A DNA stretch of 64,000 nucleotides. Origin: Schistocephalus solidus. Lineage: Eukaryota; Platyhelminthes; Cestoda; Diphyllobothriidea; Diphyllobothriidae. Below are positions 50,605-59,700 of this stretch, in pieces; the first letter of the stretch is position 1, and every line of letters begins with the position of its first letter. The notes under the pieces were generated by a model. The model did not search any database. It was given only the letters and a program-made list of their open reading frames with translations, and had not been told where the DNA came from. The stretch lies in assembly GCA_017591395.1 (NCBI GenBank), contig WEDG01001555.1, positions 285,043-349,042 of the forward strand. Direction: 5' to 3'. Position numbers and translations under genes: made by a program.

Positions 50605-51375
50605 GTGGTGTTGAAGGCACTCAATGCGTACCTTCGTTTCAACACCAGACTCGTGGAGGCGACAGTACTGGCCAATTTTATTAGGGACTGTATTGAAAGA
50701 AACAAGTATCCAAACCACTACTGGAGAGCGCTGTGGCACAGAGGTACAGTTATTACCACCGAAACTCTGAGGAGATACCCAGAGAACCAAATGCCAAGCA
50801 CTCTTGTGATGATCGAAGAATTTGAGCATCACGTGGGTTGACGCGCGGTTGTGTTGGACACCCTGACAGAAGATGAGAGAAAAGAATTTAACAGCTATAC
50901 TCAGACCATAGGAAGAAAACATGGAGACGTAAACAGATCGTCGCTTCTACAAAAGGTGCCCGAAATAAAACCACAATCAATGTTTTCTAAATATCCAGAT
51001 CGGTACGTGCACAACTATTCTTCTATGACACTGGAGAAAACATCAGTTGAAGCATTATCCCTGGGTCCTAAATTTTGCATGCCTGGTTGGAAAGTTAATC
51101 AGTTTGAGTTGGAAACCCAATTTGAGAATCTCTACAACCAAACTTACAACTTAAAGCCCATCTCCGAAGATAGTGTTCAACACTTGAAATCAACACTGGT
51201 GGATTGCAGTTATCAATACCTGAAAAGGAAAGGAACCAGTAGAGGATTACTGACAAAAACGCACATGGAGAAGTTAAAACAGCCTCAAGAGAACAACGAC
51301 ATCTTGATAACTAGACTGGACAAAGGAACAGACGTAGTTCTAATGAACGGATCTGACTATGTAACGAAGATGTAG
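50605..51375 (+). pseudogene. PLE A N-terminal region
   Basis: The frame starts VLKALNAYLRFNTR, VEATVLANFI, as in the 151-bp array. It passes an in-frame TGA at 50839-50841 and goes on with LDTLTEDERKEF, ALSLGPKFC (a conserved block of PLE proteins), ITRLDKGTDVVLM and SDYVTKM, up to a TAG at 51373-51375. The LSLGPKF block and the D-K-G-x-x-V-V block mark the region just before the reverse transcriptase fingers. Both stops sit in one unbroken frame, so the sequence has decayed by point changes more than by indels here. Confidence 0.85.
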
Positions 51376-52500
51376 CCCATCTTGTCAGACCAGACAAAAT
51401 TTAAGAAATTGGAGAAAGATAAGGATAGCTCGGATGAAGTAGAGGCACAGCTGACCGATTGCTTAAAAAGACTCCACGCAGAGGATGTCATAAACGACCG
51501 TGACGTCGAACGCCTCCCTCGGTTGTATGGTCTACCGAAGATCCACAAGGCGAGTCTACCAGTTCGTCCAATTTTAGATATGCGCAACTCGCCAATCATG
51601 CAATAGCAAAATGGTTGGCGGAGAAACTCAAGTCCTTACAGCGTCAGCTGGCGCCACGTAGCTATCGGGATACTTTCAAATTTATTGACAACGTCAAAGA
51701 CATAATTTTTAACGGCATGATGATGCAATCTTTAGACGTCTCATCGTTTTTTACAAAGGTGCCATTCACTGAGACGGTCGATTACATCCGCGAATTCCTA
51801 TTGGCAAATCAGTAAAAAATAGGAATACCGACGAATGCACTAAAGGAACTATGACTAAGATGCACATTAAAAGTGTAGTTCATTTTTGCCAACCAACGAT
51901 AGAGACAAATAGATGGTGTTGCTATGGGCTCGCACCTTGGACCTCTCTTAGTCGATGTCGTTATGGGCAAGCTGGAGAAGTCCTAGCTAAGCGATCAGAT
52001 CAATTAACTAAAACGCTACGGTCGCTACGTTGATATTTTTGCGATTGCCAAAGCAGAAATCAATGTAGACGCACTCTTAGATGCTGTTAAGCAAGCACAT
52101 CCGTTCATCAAGTTCAAGTTGGAGGTAGAAACGAGAGGTTCACTTCCTTTCTTAGACGTTCTCCTTAGCCGTAGATCTGACGGTAGTATCCAACGGAGTG
52201 ATCATCAAAAGAAAACCTGGTCTGGAAAATATACGAACTTCGGCAGTTTCGTACCAATCCAACAGAAACGAAACCTAGTCCGTTGTTTGGCGCAAAGGGC
52301 AAGAAAAATTTGTTCAACAGACTGTATCGAAGAAGTGTTACATAAGATCCAGAACCTACTTCGCGAAAATGACTATCCACATAGATTTTTACCAAGAATA
52401 TGGTCACAAGACCAGAAAAAACTACCACACTTACTGCAGAAAAGAAAACCCTATTTCTCAAAGTCCTCTTTCAAGGTCATGTGGCAAGTGAACTCCTGAA
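51376..52500 (+). pseudogene. PLE A reverse transcriptase domain, catalytic Asp lost
   Basis: Blocks in order: LPRLYGLPKIHK and VRPI (51520-51575), IAKWLAEKL (about 51603-51629, after a frameshift near 51597), QSLDVSSFFTKVPFTETV (51720-51780), IDGVAMGSHLGPLL (about 51909-51950), RYVD-IFAIAK (52023-52052) and LPFLDVLLSR (52146-52175). These are the family's RT motifs 1-7. The catalytic box is normally YVDD; here three bases are missing and it reads YVD followed by IF (Asp at 52032-52034), so one of the two metal-binding aspartates is gone. In-frame stops follow at 51813, about 51852, 51879, 51900, 51984 and 52005, and a frameshift lies near 52465. The enzyme cannot work. Confidence 0.9.
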
Positions 52501-52545
52501 AACACGCCTTGACCAAGCTGTCGCATGAACCTTCCCAGCGGTAAG

Positions 52546-53054
52546 AATTCGTATATTATTCTCAACCAACCCAGTTTTACACGGATAGGTTGCCGGCTCA
52601 TATCACCTCCATGTGCATCTACTCATTCAATTGCTCCTGTGTAGCAGTTTATATTGGTCGCACGAGTCGGTGCCCGTCCAAAAGAATAAGGGAACACCTC
52701 CCGGCATGGCTGAGAAAAGGAGAAGTTTCCATCATAAGCAGCGCTATTCTCACACACCTGGTTGATTCTGGGCACCGTGTGGACCCTAACGAAGCCTTCC
52801 GTGTGAGTTATAAGGTGCCATCAAGCTACCCCACTTCACTGGATCAGCGACTGCTAGCAACAGCAGAAGCCACCGCCATCCGTTTGAGAAAGCCGGTCAT
52901 ATGCGCACAACAGAACCTGCTACAAGCTCCGCGCTTAGCATGGCCAAACACTCCACGCCGTCTCCTCCTCCCCCCTCCACGCGTGAACGACTCCACCAAA
53001 CCTTCACTGTCGCTTAACCAGTTGTCTCTTAACGCCACCCCCCTTCCCCTATAA
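52546..53054 (+). pseudogene. PLE A GIY-YIG endonuclease domain
   Basis: The frame from about 52590 reads TSMCIYSFNCSC, AVYIGRTSR, SKRIREHLPAWL, ISSAILTHLVDSGH, EAFRVSYKVP, TAIRLRKPVICAQQ and LQAPRLAWP, then runs into Pro/Leu-rich 3' sequence to 53054. YIG, the following Arg residues, the RxxEH block and the H-x(5)-H segment of PLE endonucleases are present; the first Gly of GIY is replaced (VAVY for GxVY). This 154-codon frame is the longest undamaged protein segment in the window. The frame is broken just upstream at about 52500-52580, so no fusion with the RT is possible now. Confidence 0.9.
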
Positions 53055-53130
53055 ACACGACTCACTGGTATGACGAAACGAACATTATTGATCATATTTC
53101 TTAGCTTGTACTCCGTTCCCATATAAATGT

Positions 53131-53159
53131 ACTGGCCCGATGAGAATTTATCGAAAGCC
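53131..53159 (+). ncRNA. 5' half of the PLE A hammerhead at the element end
   Basis: ACTGGC (53131-53136), CCGATGA (53137-53143, one change from CTGATGA), the stem II segment GAATTTATC (53144-53152) and GAAA (53153-53156) are present. Homology to other PLE copies stops after GC, inside stem III. The 3' half (TGCTC then GCC) is therefore missing and this copy cannot fold fully. Confidence 0.55.
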
Positions 53160-53739
53160 TTCTGAATTTAGAAATATTCCATTTCCTTTTTATATTATCG
53201 AGTTAACATAACATGGTGTGTTATGGTTTTCTTTGAAGGTCGGCTAAATGCATCGTAACTGATTTGATTGGTCTAGTGTAAATATTCGCAACGTTAGCTA
53301 AAACTGCTGACGAAAAAACTGTGTCCCTAACTTGTCACGTTACAGTTTGCTGATTCGTCATCTCTATTATTCTGTGCTAAAAACTACAATAATTATAACG
53401 TTCTGGTGGTGTGAGAAAAATGATTCCACGTATATAACTCCCTTTTTCAACTTCGCAGACATGATTTCGACGAGAGTTTTCCTAGCGACTTGTGAAATGT
53501 CCAGCTGTGACCTAAGAATATCTCCCCGAATGTTGCTCTTTGGTTTTTGGTTTTTCACGAGTATACTGACGTACACACGAGCTTCTGGGTATAGTAAAAT
53601 TCGAAAATAACCAGCAAAAGGTCAAAATCAAGCCGTTTTTAAGTAGAAAACGTATTTGACAATGGTTTTGTATTTGCGAAAAATTAAATTGATCATAGAC
53701 CCTTATCTTGGAAGAGCAGTTACTTCTGCGATTAGTTCT
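53160..53739. other. No recognisable gene
   Basis: Spacer between PLE A and the Tc1 remnant. It may include the lost N-terminal end of the transposase, but no motif is left. Confidence 0.4.
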
Positions 53740-54303
53740 TCTTATAGATAATGCTGCGAATTTGACCCAGATGGTCAAATGTGGAAAGAACTTTCCAAAG
53801 GAGGACACCATGTCGGTGGCAACTTTTAAGAATTATCGACAGTTGGTGGTTTAGATGACTATTAAATTCGGAGGGTGGCCAATCTGGCAGTCGATTACAG
53901 TCACCCTTAAAAGTGAGGTGTTCATTGACATGGTAAAGGATGCCTTCGGTTATAACGACATCCATAAACAAAGAATGCATACCATAAGTTTACACGGTAA
54001 TGCTCCCATTCATCGCTCTAAAGAAGTATTAACTGATAATGCTTGCAATCATAAACCTCTGCACATGCGATCTTCACTATTTTTATTTCAGCTAACAATC
54101 GAGACCTTAATCCTATCGAAATTTGTTTTTTTTAATTTTCAAAAAAGTGGCTTAAGGCGAAGAAAAGTCTTTTGACACAAGAAAAACTTGACTTTTTGCT
54201 AAGTAATCACATTGAATTAAACGCTACAGACAACTTGGCTACTTCCATGTCTGGGAAACTATGTGCTGTTTTAAATGAAAATGGGCAGTCGATACAGAAG
54301 TAA
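53740..54303 (+). pseudogene. Tc1-like DNA transposase, decayed copy 2
   Basis: A worn LDGPDG block lies at about 53758-53775. Then come IKFGGWPIWQSI, SEVFIDMVKDA and ISLHGNAPIHRSKEV (54003-54030). In another frame DLNPIEI occurs at about 54094-54114; it is the DxNPIEN motif that precedes the third catalytic acidic residue. After one more frameshift the C-terminus reads KKWLKAKKSLLTQEKLDFLL and ends QSIQK and a TAA at 54301-54303. At least two frameshifts and one stop are present. The first catalytic Asp after the Q-x-D position reads Gly (HGNAP). It is the same family as 27889-28590. The DNA-binding N-terminus and the terminal inverted repeats were not found. Confidence 0.8.
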
Positions 54304-54539
54304 CCTTTTGTATTTATTATTTCCTTCCTTATTTTCCCCTGTTCATTCGCCCCCTTCCTTAAGAACAGTTTTAGTTAGACGCAATCGGGTGATTTTTCAC
54401 ATACCTCTTGTCTTAAGTTTAAGTTTTGAGTGAACGTTTATCATTTTTATGTTAGTAGATATTAATGTATAAACATCAACTTGCCTTATTTTTAAGAAGG
54501 GTCGTTGCTTGTCGGCTGGAATACTTTCAGCGATGCCGC

Positions 54540-55520
54540 CTGGGCTAATTTTGCTTAACAGTGATTTTCCCTGAAATCGAATTTTATGATCGCTACGTGG
54601 ATGACATCATCTACCTGATGGAGCGTAACACAGACACTGACGCCCTGGTCCGGAAGTTTAACAGTGTGCACCCCTTGCTCAAAGTTTCTGCAGTCCGAGT
54701 GGAAATTGCGTTCCTTGACGTCCTTCTACAGAGGCAAGAGTATGGATCTATCAAACGTAGGGTTTCCCGAAAGAAAACTCGGACGGGAAAATATATACCA
54801 GTTTTCACCTATTTGTTCCCCTGATAAAAAAACTAAATTTATTACAGAGACAGGAAGCTAGGGTGCGACGCATCTGCTCCCCTTCACCAGTTGAAGCAGA
54901 GCTACAGCAACTGCAGGACATACTTCGTGAAAACGGATACTCCCAAAAATGCATCCTCCGAAATATTGAGGAACACACCACAAAGTCCATCAGCTTAACT
55001 GCAAAAAAAATACGTATTCACAACACTGCTCTTCCTAAGGGATGCAACCAGCGAACTAGTAAGGCAGCATCTTAAGACGGCCACGACGAGCGCGTTCCCC
55101 GCGGCGAACCTATGGTTATTCTTTACGAACCCTCCCATCCTACGCGTAGGCGGTAAAGACTGACTCCCGTTGATGGCCATATAAATGTGTATTTACTCAT
55201 TCACTTGTTCCTGTGGAGCAAGAAACATTGACCGTACAACGAGGTGCTTCGAAAAGAGGGTACGTAAAACACATCTGCCTGGTTAGGTACAGGTGAAACT
55301 AGATCAATCACGAGTTCTATTCTCATCTATCTAGTTGATACTAACCAACGCGTTGATCCCAAAGAAACCTTTCATGTTGTCTACCGGACACCAGCCAACT
55401 TCTCTAAAGGCCTACACCAACGGGTGCTAGCAACAGGTAGCGGCTATACAGCTAACAAACCCAAGACTGTGCTGTCACCAGACGCTCGTACAGGTGCTCT
55501 CTCTTCCGTGGCCGACAACC
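54540..55520 (+). pseudogene. Penelope-like element family B: RT C-terminus and endonuclease
   Basis: The frame from 54561 reads EIEFYDRYVDDII with an intact YVDD at 54594-54605, then AFLDVLLQR and a RTGKYIPV block (usual KxTxTxxYL). This is the last third of a PLE reverse transcriptase. After two stops it continues through LQQLQDILRENGYS and KNASSEIL (54900-54970) and TSELVRQHL (55050). The endonuclease follows from 55185: MCIYSFTCSC, GARNIDRTTR, FEKRVRK, then ILTNALIPK and CCHQTLVQVL near 55490. The YIG core has become NID, so it is inactive. It differs from PLE A throughout and has a different terminal repeat, so it is a separate subfamily. It is 5'-truncated: nothing upstream of about 54540 was recognised. 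Confidence 0.85.
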
Positions 55521-55870
55521 ACTTCAGGTGGTGTCTATACGCTATCCCTGTTCCCTGATGACAGTTGTTCACCCCATGTACTGGACAGGGATATTTCATT
55601 CCCTACACTCTACCCCCGAACATTGCTCACATCCTACCCTACCGACCCATTCCCACAGTCCCAGTGACCTCAACCCGCCGACCTCGTCATGCGGCCGGCA
55701 TAGGAACGATGATTATTAACTATATGATACTTATAAACCCTGTCAATTCTCTATGTGTTCATTATCCATGTAATTGTTCCGGCCCGATCATGAGTTACCA
55801 AAAATGCGTGTTTACCGCCCTTACTTTTCAATTTTAACGTGATAATATTTACAGAATTAATTATACTTTC
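55521..55870 (+). repeat. PLE family B 3' untranslated and terminal repeat, attached copy
   Basis: It begins CAACCACTTCAGGTGGTGTC directly after the endonuclease and runs to about 55870. The same sequence recurs as a solo copy at 57455-57775, in the same order: TTCAGGTGGTGT, CTGACAGT-like, CAGTCCCAATGACCTC-like, ACTATYAATAT-like, TTTTAAACCTTGTC-like, hammerhead block, then GAATATTTGCAGAA-like. The part after the hammerhead resembles the PLE A terminal repeat start (GTC, a short spacer, TTTTAA, GGGAATTTTCGCA), so both families share one plan. Confidence 0.75.
55779..55820 (+). ncRNA. Decayed hammerhead ribozyme of PLE family B, attached copy
   Basis: CCGGC (55779-55783) is followed by CCGATCA for CTGATGA (55784-55790), the 9-nt TGAGTTACC, AAAA for GAAA, a stem III block and ACCGCC. 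Stem I can form between CCGGC and GCC. Changes at G8 and G12 predict no activity. Compared with the solo copy at 57.7 kb each site is better preserved in one or the other. Confidence 0.5.
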
Positions 55871-57454
55871 AGAGAAAAAATGTCTGGCATTGCCAATGTG
55901 GGCGAACGTTAATGTTAGGTGTGATTTAAATTCCGAGAACTTTCTTGATCTTCTGTAATTTACCCTCTGACCGCATGCCCAGCCACCCCACTTTCCTGCT
56001 ACCAAGTCTTAGGTCTATCTTGCACTTCGAGACGCACGGAAGTTTTTAGCAATGCTTAATCTTGGTCACCTGTCGCCGTACGTATACTTCCATGTTAACG
56101 CCGGATTTCACTTTCGGCTATTAAGCTACGTCAATCCATTATCGTAAGCCATTGCTGTTCATGTCTTTAGGCAATCCTGTGAATCTCGGAACCATATTAC
56201 CTCGTAATATGTTTATGAGTAGTCATTCGGACGAATAATTTCGATGGCCAGAGCGTGAATAAGGCTGTCGTCGTCTTGAACCCAAGTTGCATACCTGAGC
56301 CATTACTCATATTTTGTTGGCCTTATTTCACGTCGGGGTGTGCGCTTACCTTTGCTTGCGTAACCTGTGAAAATTCCGTTGGATTCCAAACTCGTAAAAA
56401 TTGTCTCTGAGTAGGCGTTACCGTTTCTTCCTGAAGGCTCTGACTGTCGCACACAACGATTTCTACCGCCCCCAGCAGGGTGAAGGTTAGGAAGATGAGT
56501 TGAGCCTGAAGTAATTTACTTGCCGAGCATCTATCGCACTCTCTCATCTCTCACGCAACTGAGATCAGTTTAGAGACATAATTAAAAAGAATGAAGGATG
56601 ACGAAGGTAAATAACCCGGTTACGCATGCTACACGCACCTGACCCAAGTGCGATGGACCAGATTTCCACCGAAGCAAGAATTCGGAGGAGTGCAGATTCC
56701 CACCGAGTTAAATGTCCCCGTGGATGCATTCAGGAGCCGCCATTGCAACCTGACCCTCTGTCCTGTGAGGATGAATTCAACCTATCACTTGGCAGCCTTC
56801 CAAGCGCTGACTTTTAGTATTAGCATTTAAAACATCGAAATGAGTTGTTTTTTTATTCCACTGCCTCAGTAGTTTCTGGATTCGGAAAATCTTTTACAAA
56901 ACTCGCAGCGCAGGCTTAAAATCAATACACCAAGCTCGAGTCCGTTCAATAAAGATAGCAAAAAATGTCGCCTGCACGCTAAGAGCTGTAGTTCAGCCAG
57001 AGGAACACTGACATACCTGCAGATAAGCTGAACCCTTTTGGATTGCTGATGCATCTGCCGGAAACCGGGAAAGCAATCCTTTCCAAGCCTCTGGTACCCA
57101 TTTTTAAAGTCGGAGGGGATTTTTAAATAAACAGTAGGATTTTTAATTCGTATCAAAGCGCAAATGAGTTTGCCTAGGTTTTGTGCAACTAAATCATAGC
57201 CCATGATGATCAAGCAAATTGAAAGAGAAATACAGAGCACACCGTTGAAGCTGACTGTTGTGATAGATGCGACAGAAGTTGAAAAGATTGAAAAACAAAT
57301 CTCTAACGCTGGACCCATAACTAATAAGCCTAACCGTACTCATAACATGAACCTATACGCCTCAATTTTAGCCCTAAGCTCTTACCCTTAGTCTAAGCAT
57401 AAGTATAAATTTAAATCCAATGTAAGCACGTGTTTTCGGTAACTCATAATTGGG
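55871..57454. other. No recognisable gene
   Basis: It includes a minus-strand frame of 150 codons at 56866-57318 with hydrophobic and Cys/Leu-rich segments, but no family was recognised. A CCCTAA-like patch lies at about 57330-57400. Nothing else was seen. Confidence 0.35.
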
Positions 57455-57775
57455 TCGGTACAATTACAAGGCCGACAACTACTTCAGGTGGTGTTCAAAT
57501 GACGTCCCCACCCCCTGACGGCTGTTGTTCCCTCTGCGTACTTGACAGTGCTCTTCAATTCCTATGCTCGACTCTACCTTCCGCCTCTCTCAGAGTCCCA
57601 ATGACCTCTTCATGCCGCAGCATGCAAACTATCAATATTAACAACTGTACGCTTTTAAACCTTGTCAAAACCCTATATTTCCATTTCCCACCCGATGATG
57701 AGTTACTGAAAACGCGTGTTTGCCGAGTCAACTTTCTAAGTTTAACATGAGAATATTTGCAGAACTAATGGTTAA
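57455..57775 (+). repeat. Solo terminal repeat of PLE family B
   Basis: This region matches 55521-55870 across its length but is not preceded by RT or endonuclease sequence. The match starts at GGCCGACAACTACTTCAGG and ends near GCAGAACTAAT. It could be a strongly 5'-truncated insertion, which is expected for target-primed elements, or a remnant of a tandem copy. Confidence 0.75.
57688..57726 (+). ncRNA. Hammerhead ribozyme of PLE family B, solo copy
   Basis: CCGATGA (57692-57698) is one change from CTGATGA. A 9-nt stem II segment TGAGTTACT (57699-57707), intact GAAA (57708-57711), stem III A-A-C with G-T-T around GCGT (57711-57720), U57721 as the cleavage-site base, and GCCG (57722-57725) follow. 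The upstream strand of stem I has decayed here (CCCAC) but is CCGGC in the attached copy, where it pairs with GCCG. U4 is C in both copies. Confidence 0.5.
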
Positions 57776-59039
57776 GCATGACGGAAAATAAGCGGAAGGG
57801 AAGGGGTTAATTTAAGCCTACACGAATTATATATATAGGTATTTCCTTGAAAAAAAGTGGTGGGGTCACATAACCGAGTGTTATCTTATCACATATGATA
57901 CAAAACTCCATCTCCTCTACTATGCTAGGGTCAGCCTGTACTGCTTTAAAAAGAAACAGTTTTTTCACCTTCCCACAAAATGATAGATAAATTTTTTTGA
58001 CTATTATGTTTCCTTCCATCATATGTCTGTCTGGATAAAATAACAAGCATTTGAGTTGACCGTTGGATGTTTTTCTTGTGTCGGAAGCAGCGCGCATGGC
58101 AACTCCTATTAGCTGTTTTGCATATAAAGCGTAATATTTCCGAAGCAATAGGCCGTTCAGAAATTATTTAACTGCCTATTCCTCGTCCCTTCTTTGATCG
58201 CTTTGTATATTTAGGACTAAAAGTACAGCATTGCGTCAATTCTACCTCTGTGTTAGGAACTGTTTTATCCAGCTGCCGCAGCCGCCCTACAACGGGCTTT
58301 ATCTTATAAGTAATTCATGCTTAGTAATTTTACCTAGGCACAACTATGTTCTTCGTAGGTTATATTTAAAAGTTTGTATCAAAACTGTCACCCACCCTCC
58401 CATTTTAGTAAGAATTTTAATGATTCCGTTAGATAGGGGTCAAAATATGGCTACAAGATATCAGCAGACTGATGCGGATCGTGTCTCTGATTGGTGTTAT
58501 TAATAATGAGTTTTTCTGCCGCCATTTTAAAAGTAATTTTTATTGCGGGAACATAGGTTTATTAAAAGCCATAATTAACGCCTGTGGGTAAAGTAAACGT
58601 GTAAGGAACACGGCTAATCTACAATTGGGGTTTCTTCATGAATCAGAGACCGAAATTATGAGAATTGCAGCATAGGGCTTTCCAATACAATTGAAAGGTG
58701 CAGAATTTTTCAGTTACCTGACATGTTTTTAGTAATTATCCGCTGTCAGCGGTATTGATGCACCACTTTCCTATTGCTGCGCACATTTTTTTGTTGCGAA
58801 ATGATTTGCCTTGCATCAAAAATGGCAATAATTTTACTTGTTTATTCTAAAAAAGGACTTCAGCTGACAGGTATAATCCTAAATGTTTCCATATGTTATT
58901 CTTGCAGAAAACTGTCACGCCGTAACTGTTCTAAGCGTGGAACTACGCTTTTCCGGTTAATGTAGTCGGCAGTCACAGTCGGTGGCCCATCTCTTCTAAT
59001 GGTAACCAAAATTCTGAAATGATTTTTCAATTAAGAAGG
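57776..59039. other. No recognisable gene
   Basis: A 113-codon minus-strand frame at 57807-58148 has no recognised domain. The rest is AT-rich with no matches. Confidence 0.35.
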
Positions 59040-59700
59040 ATTAATTAAGTAGGGTTGTAATCTTAATTACCGAGCGCTATACTCCCATAATATTTCTGAA
59101 ACATAAGGCTTAAGGCGTTTTTTTAATGCACTACCTATCGGACGGCTGAAAAACTTTGACTATTTCAAAATGAATGCTTAATTAGTATGCACTTTTAATG
59201 CTTTTCCATGCCCTTATAAATTTAAGCATATTTTTTCGAAAACAGGCAAAAATAGTCTTCTCTGCACTCATTTGGTAGAAAATGACGTCTTATTCAATTT
59301 TTTTACATAAAGAGAGGATATATTTCAGGTTTAAAAAAGGTTTCAGTCATGAGATTTGTATGACCCTGCAATTTCCATTCAAAAAGCATAGTATCTCTCC
59401 GTTTATTAACGTTCCTTATGAAATGTGCAACAGAGCTGACATCCACTGTAAAATTTTATTTACCATATACGATATACTCGTAATGGCATACAAGAATATA
59501 TGCATTTTCTGTGTGTGGAAATTACACAGCTTGTAGATTAAAAACCCTAAACACGTTGCAGCAGCAGATCTAGCCTCAAAATAATTCGGGAATTTTAATA
59601 AAAAGGTTTGGACTGACTGACGTCATTTCTTCAATTTTAAAATATAAAGAAGGTGTCTTTTGCTACCAAATATGTGCAAGGAAGAATAGCTACCTGCATG
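59040..59700 (+). repeat. Interspersed repeat R1, longest copy
   Basis: It begins GGGTTGTAATCTTAATTACC and contains CTTAATTAGTATGCACTTTT, CCGTTTATTAACGTTCC, CTGTGTGTGGAAATTACACA and TTTTGCTACCAAATATGTGC in the same order as in the 13.5-14.4 kb copy. No coding region or terminal repeats were seen, and both ends are only approximate. Confidence 0.5.

Larger units (their letters stand above)
50572..53159 (+). mobile_element. Penelope-like element family A, longest copy
   Basis: It begins inside the terminal repeat (GAATTCGCAACTC and AAAGCAGTC, matching the 151-bp array) and runs through N-terminal, reverse transcriptase and GIY-YIG endonuclease regions. It ends in the 3' half of the terminal repeat at the hammerhead stem III. 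The order RT then GIY-YIG is diagnostic for Penelope-like elements. The next PLE fragment and a Tc1 remnant follow to the right. The left neighbour is the inverted partial copy at 49858-50556, which may belong to the same insertion. Confidence 0.9.

Noticed and set aside
56866..57318. 150-codon minus-strand open frame
   Set aside because: It is among the longest unassigned frames, but no domain, homologous motif or splice context was recognised. A frame of this length is plausible by chance among six frames over 64 kb.
57807..58148. 113-codon minus-strand open frame
   Set aside because: No recognisable family, and no supporting signal upstream or downstream.
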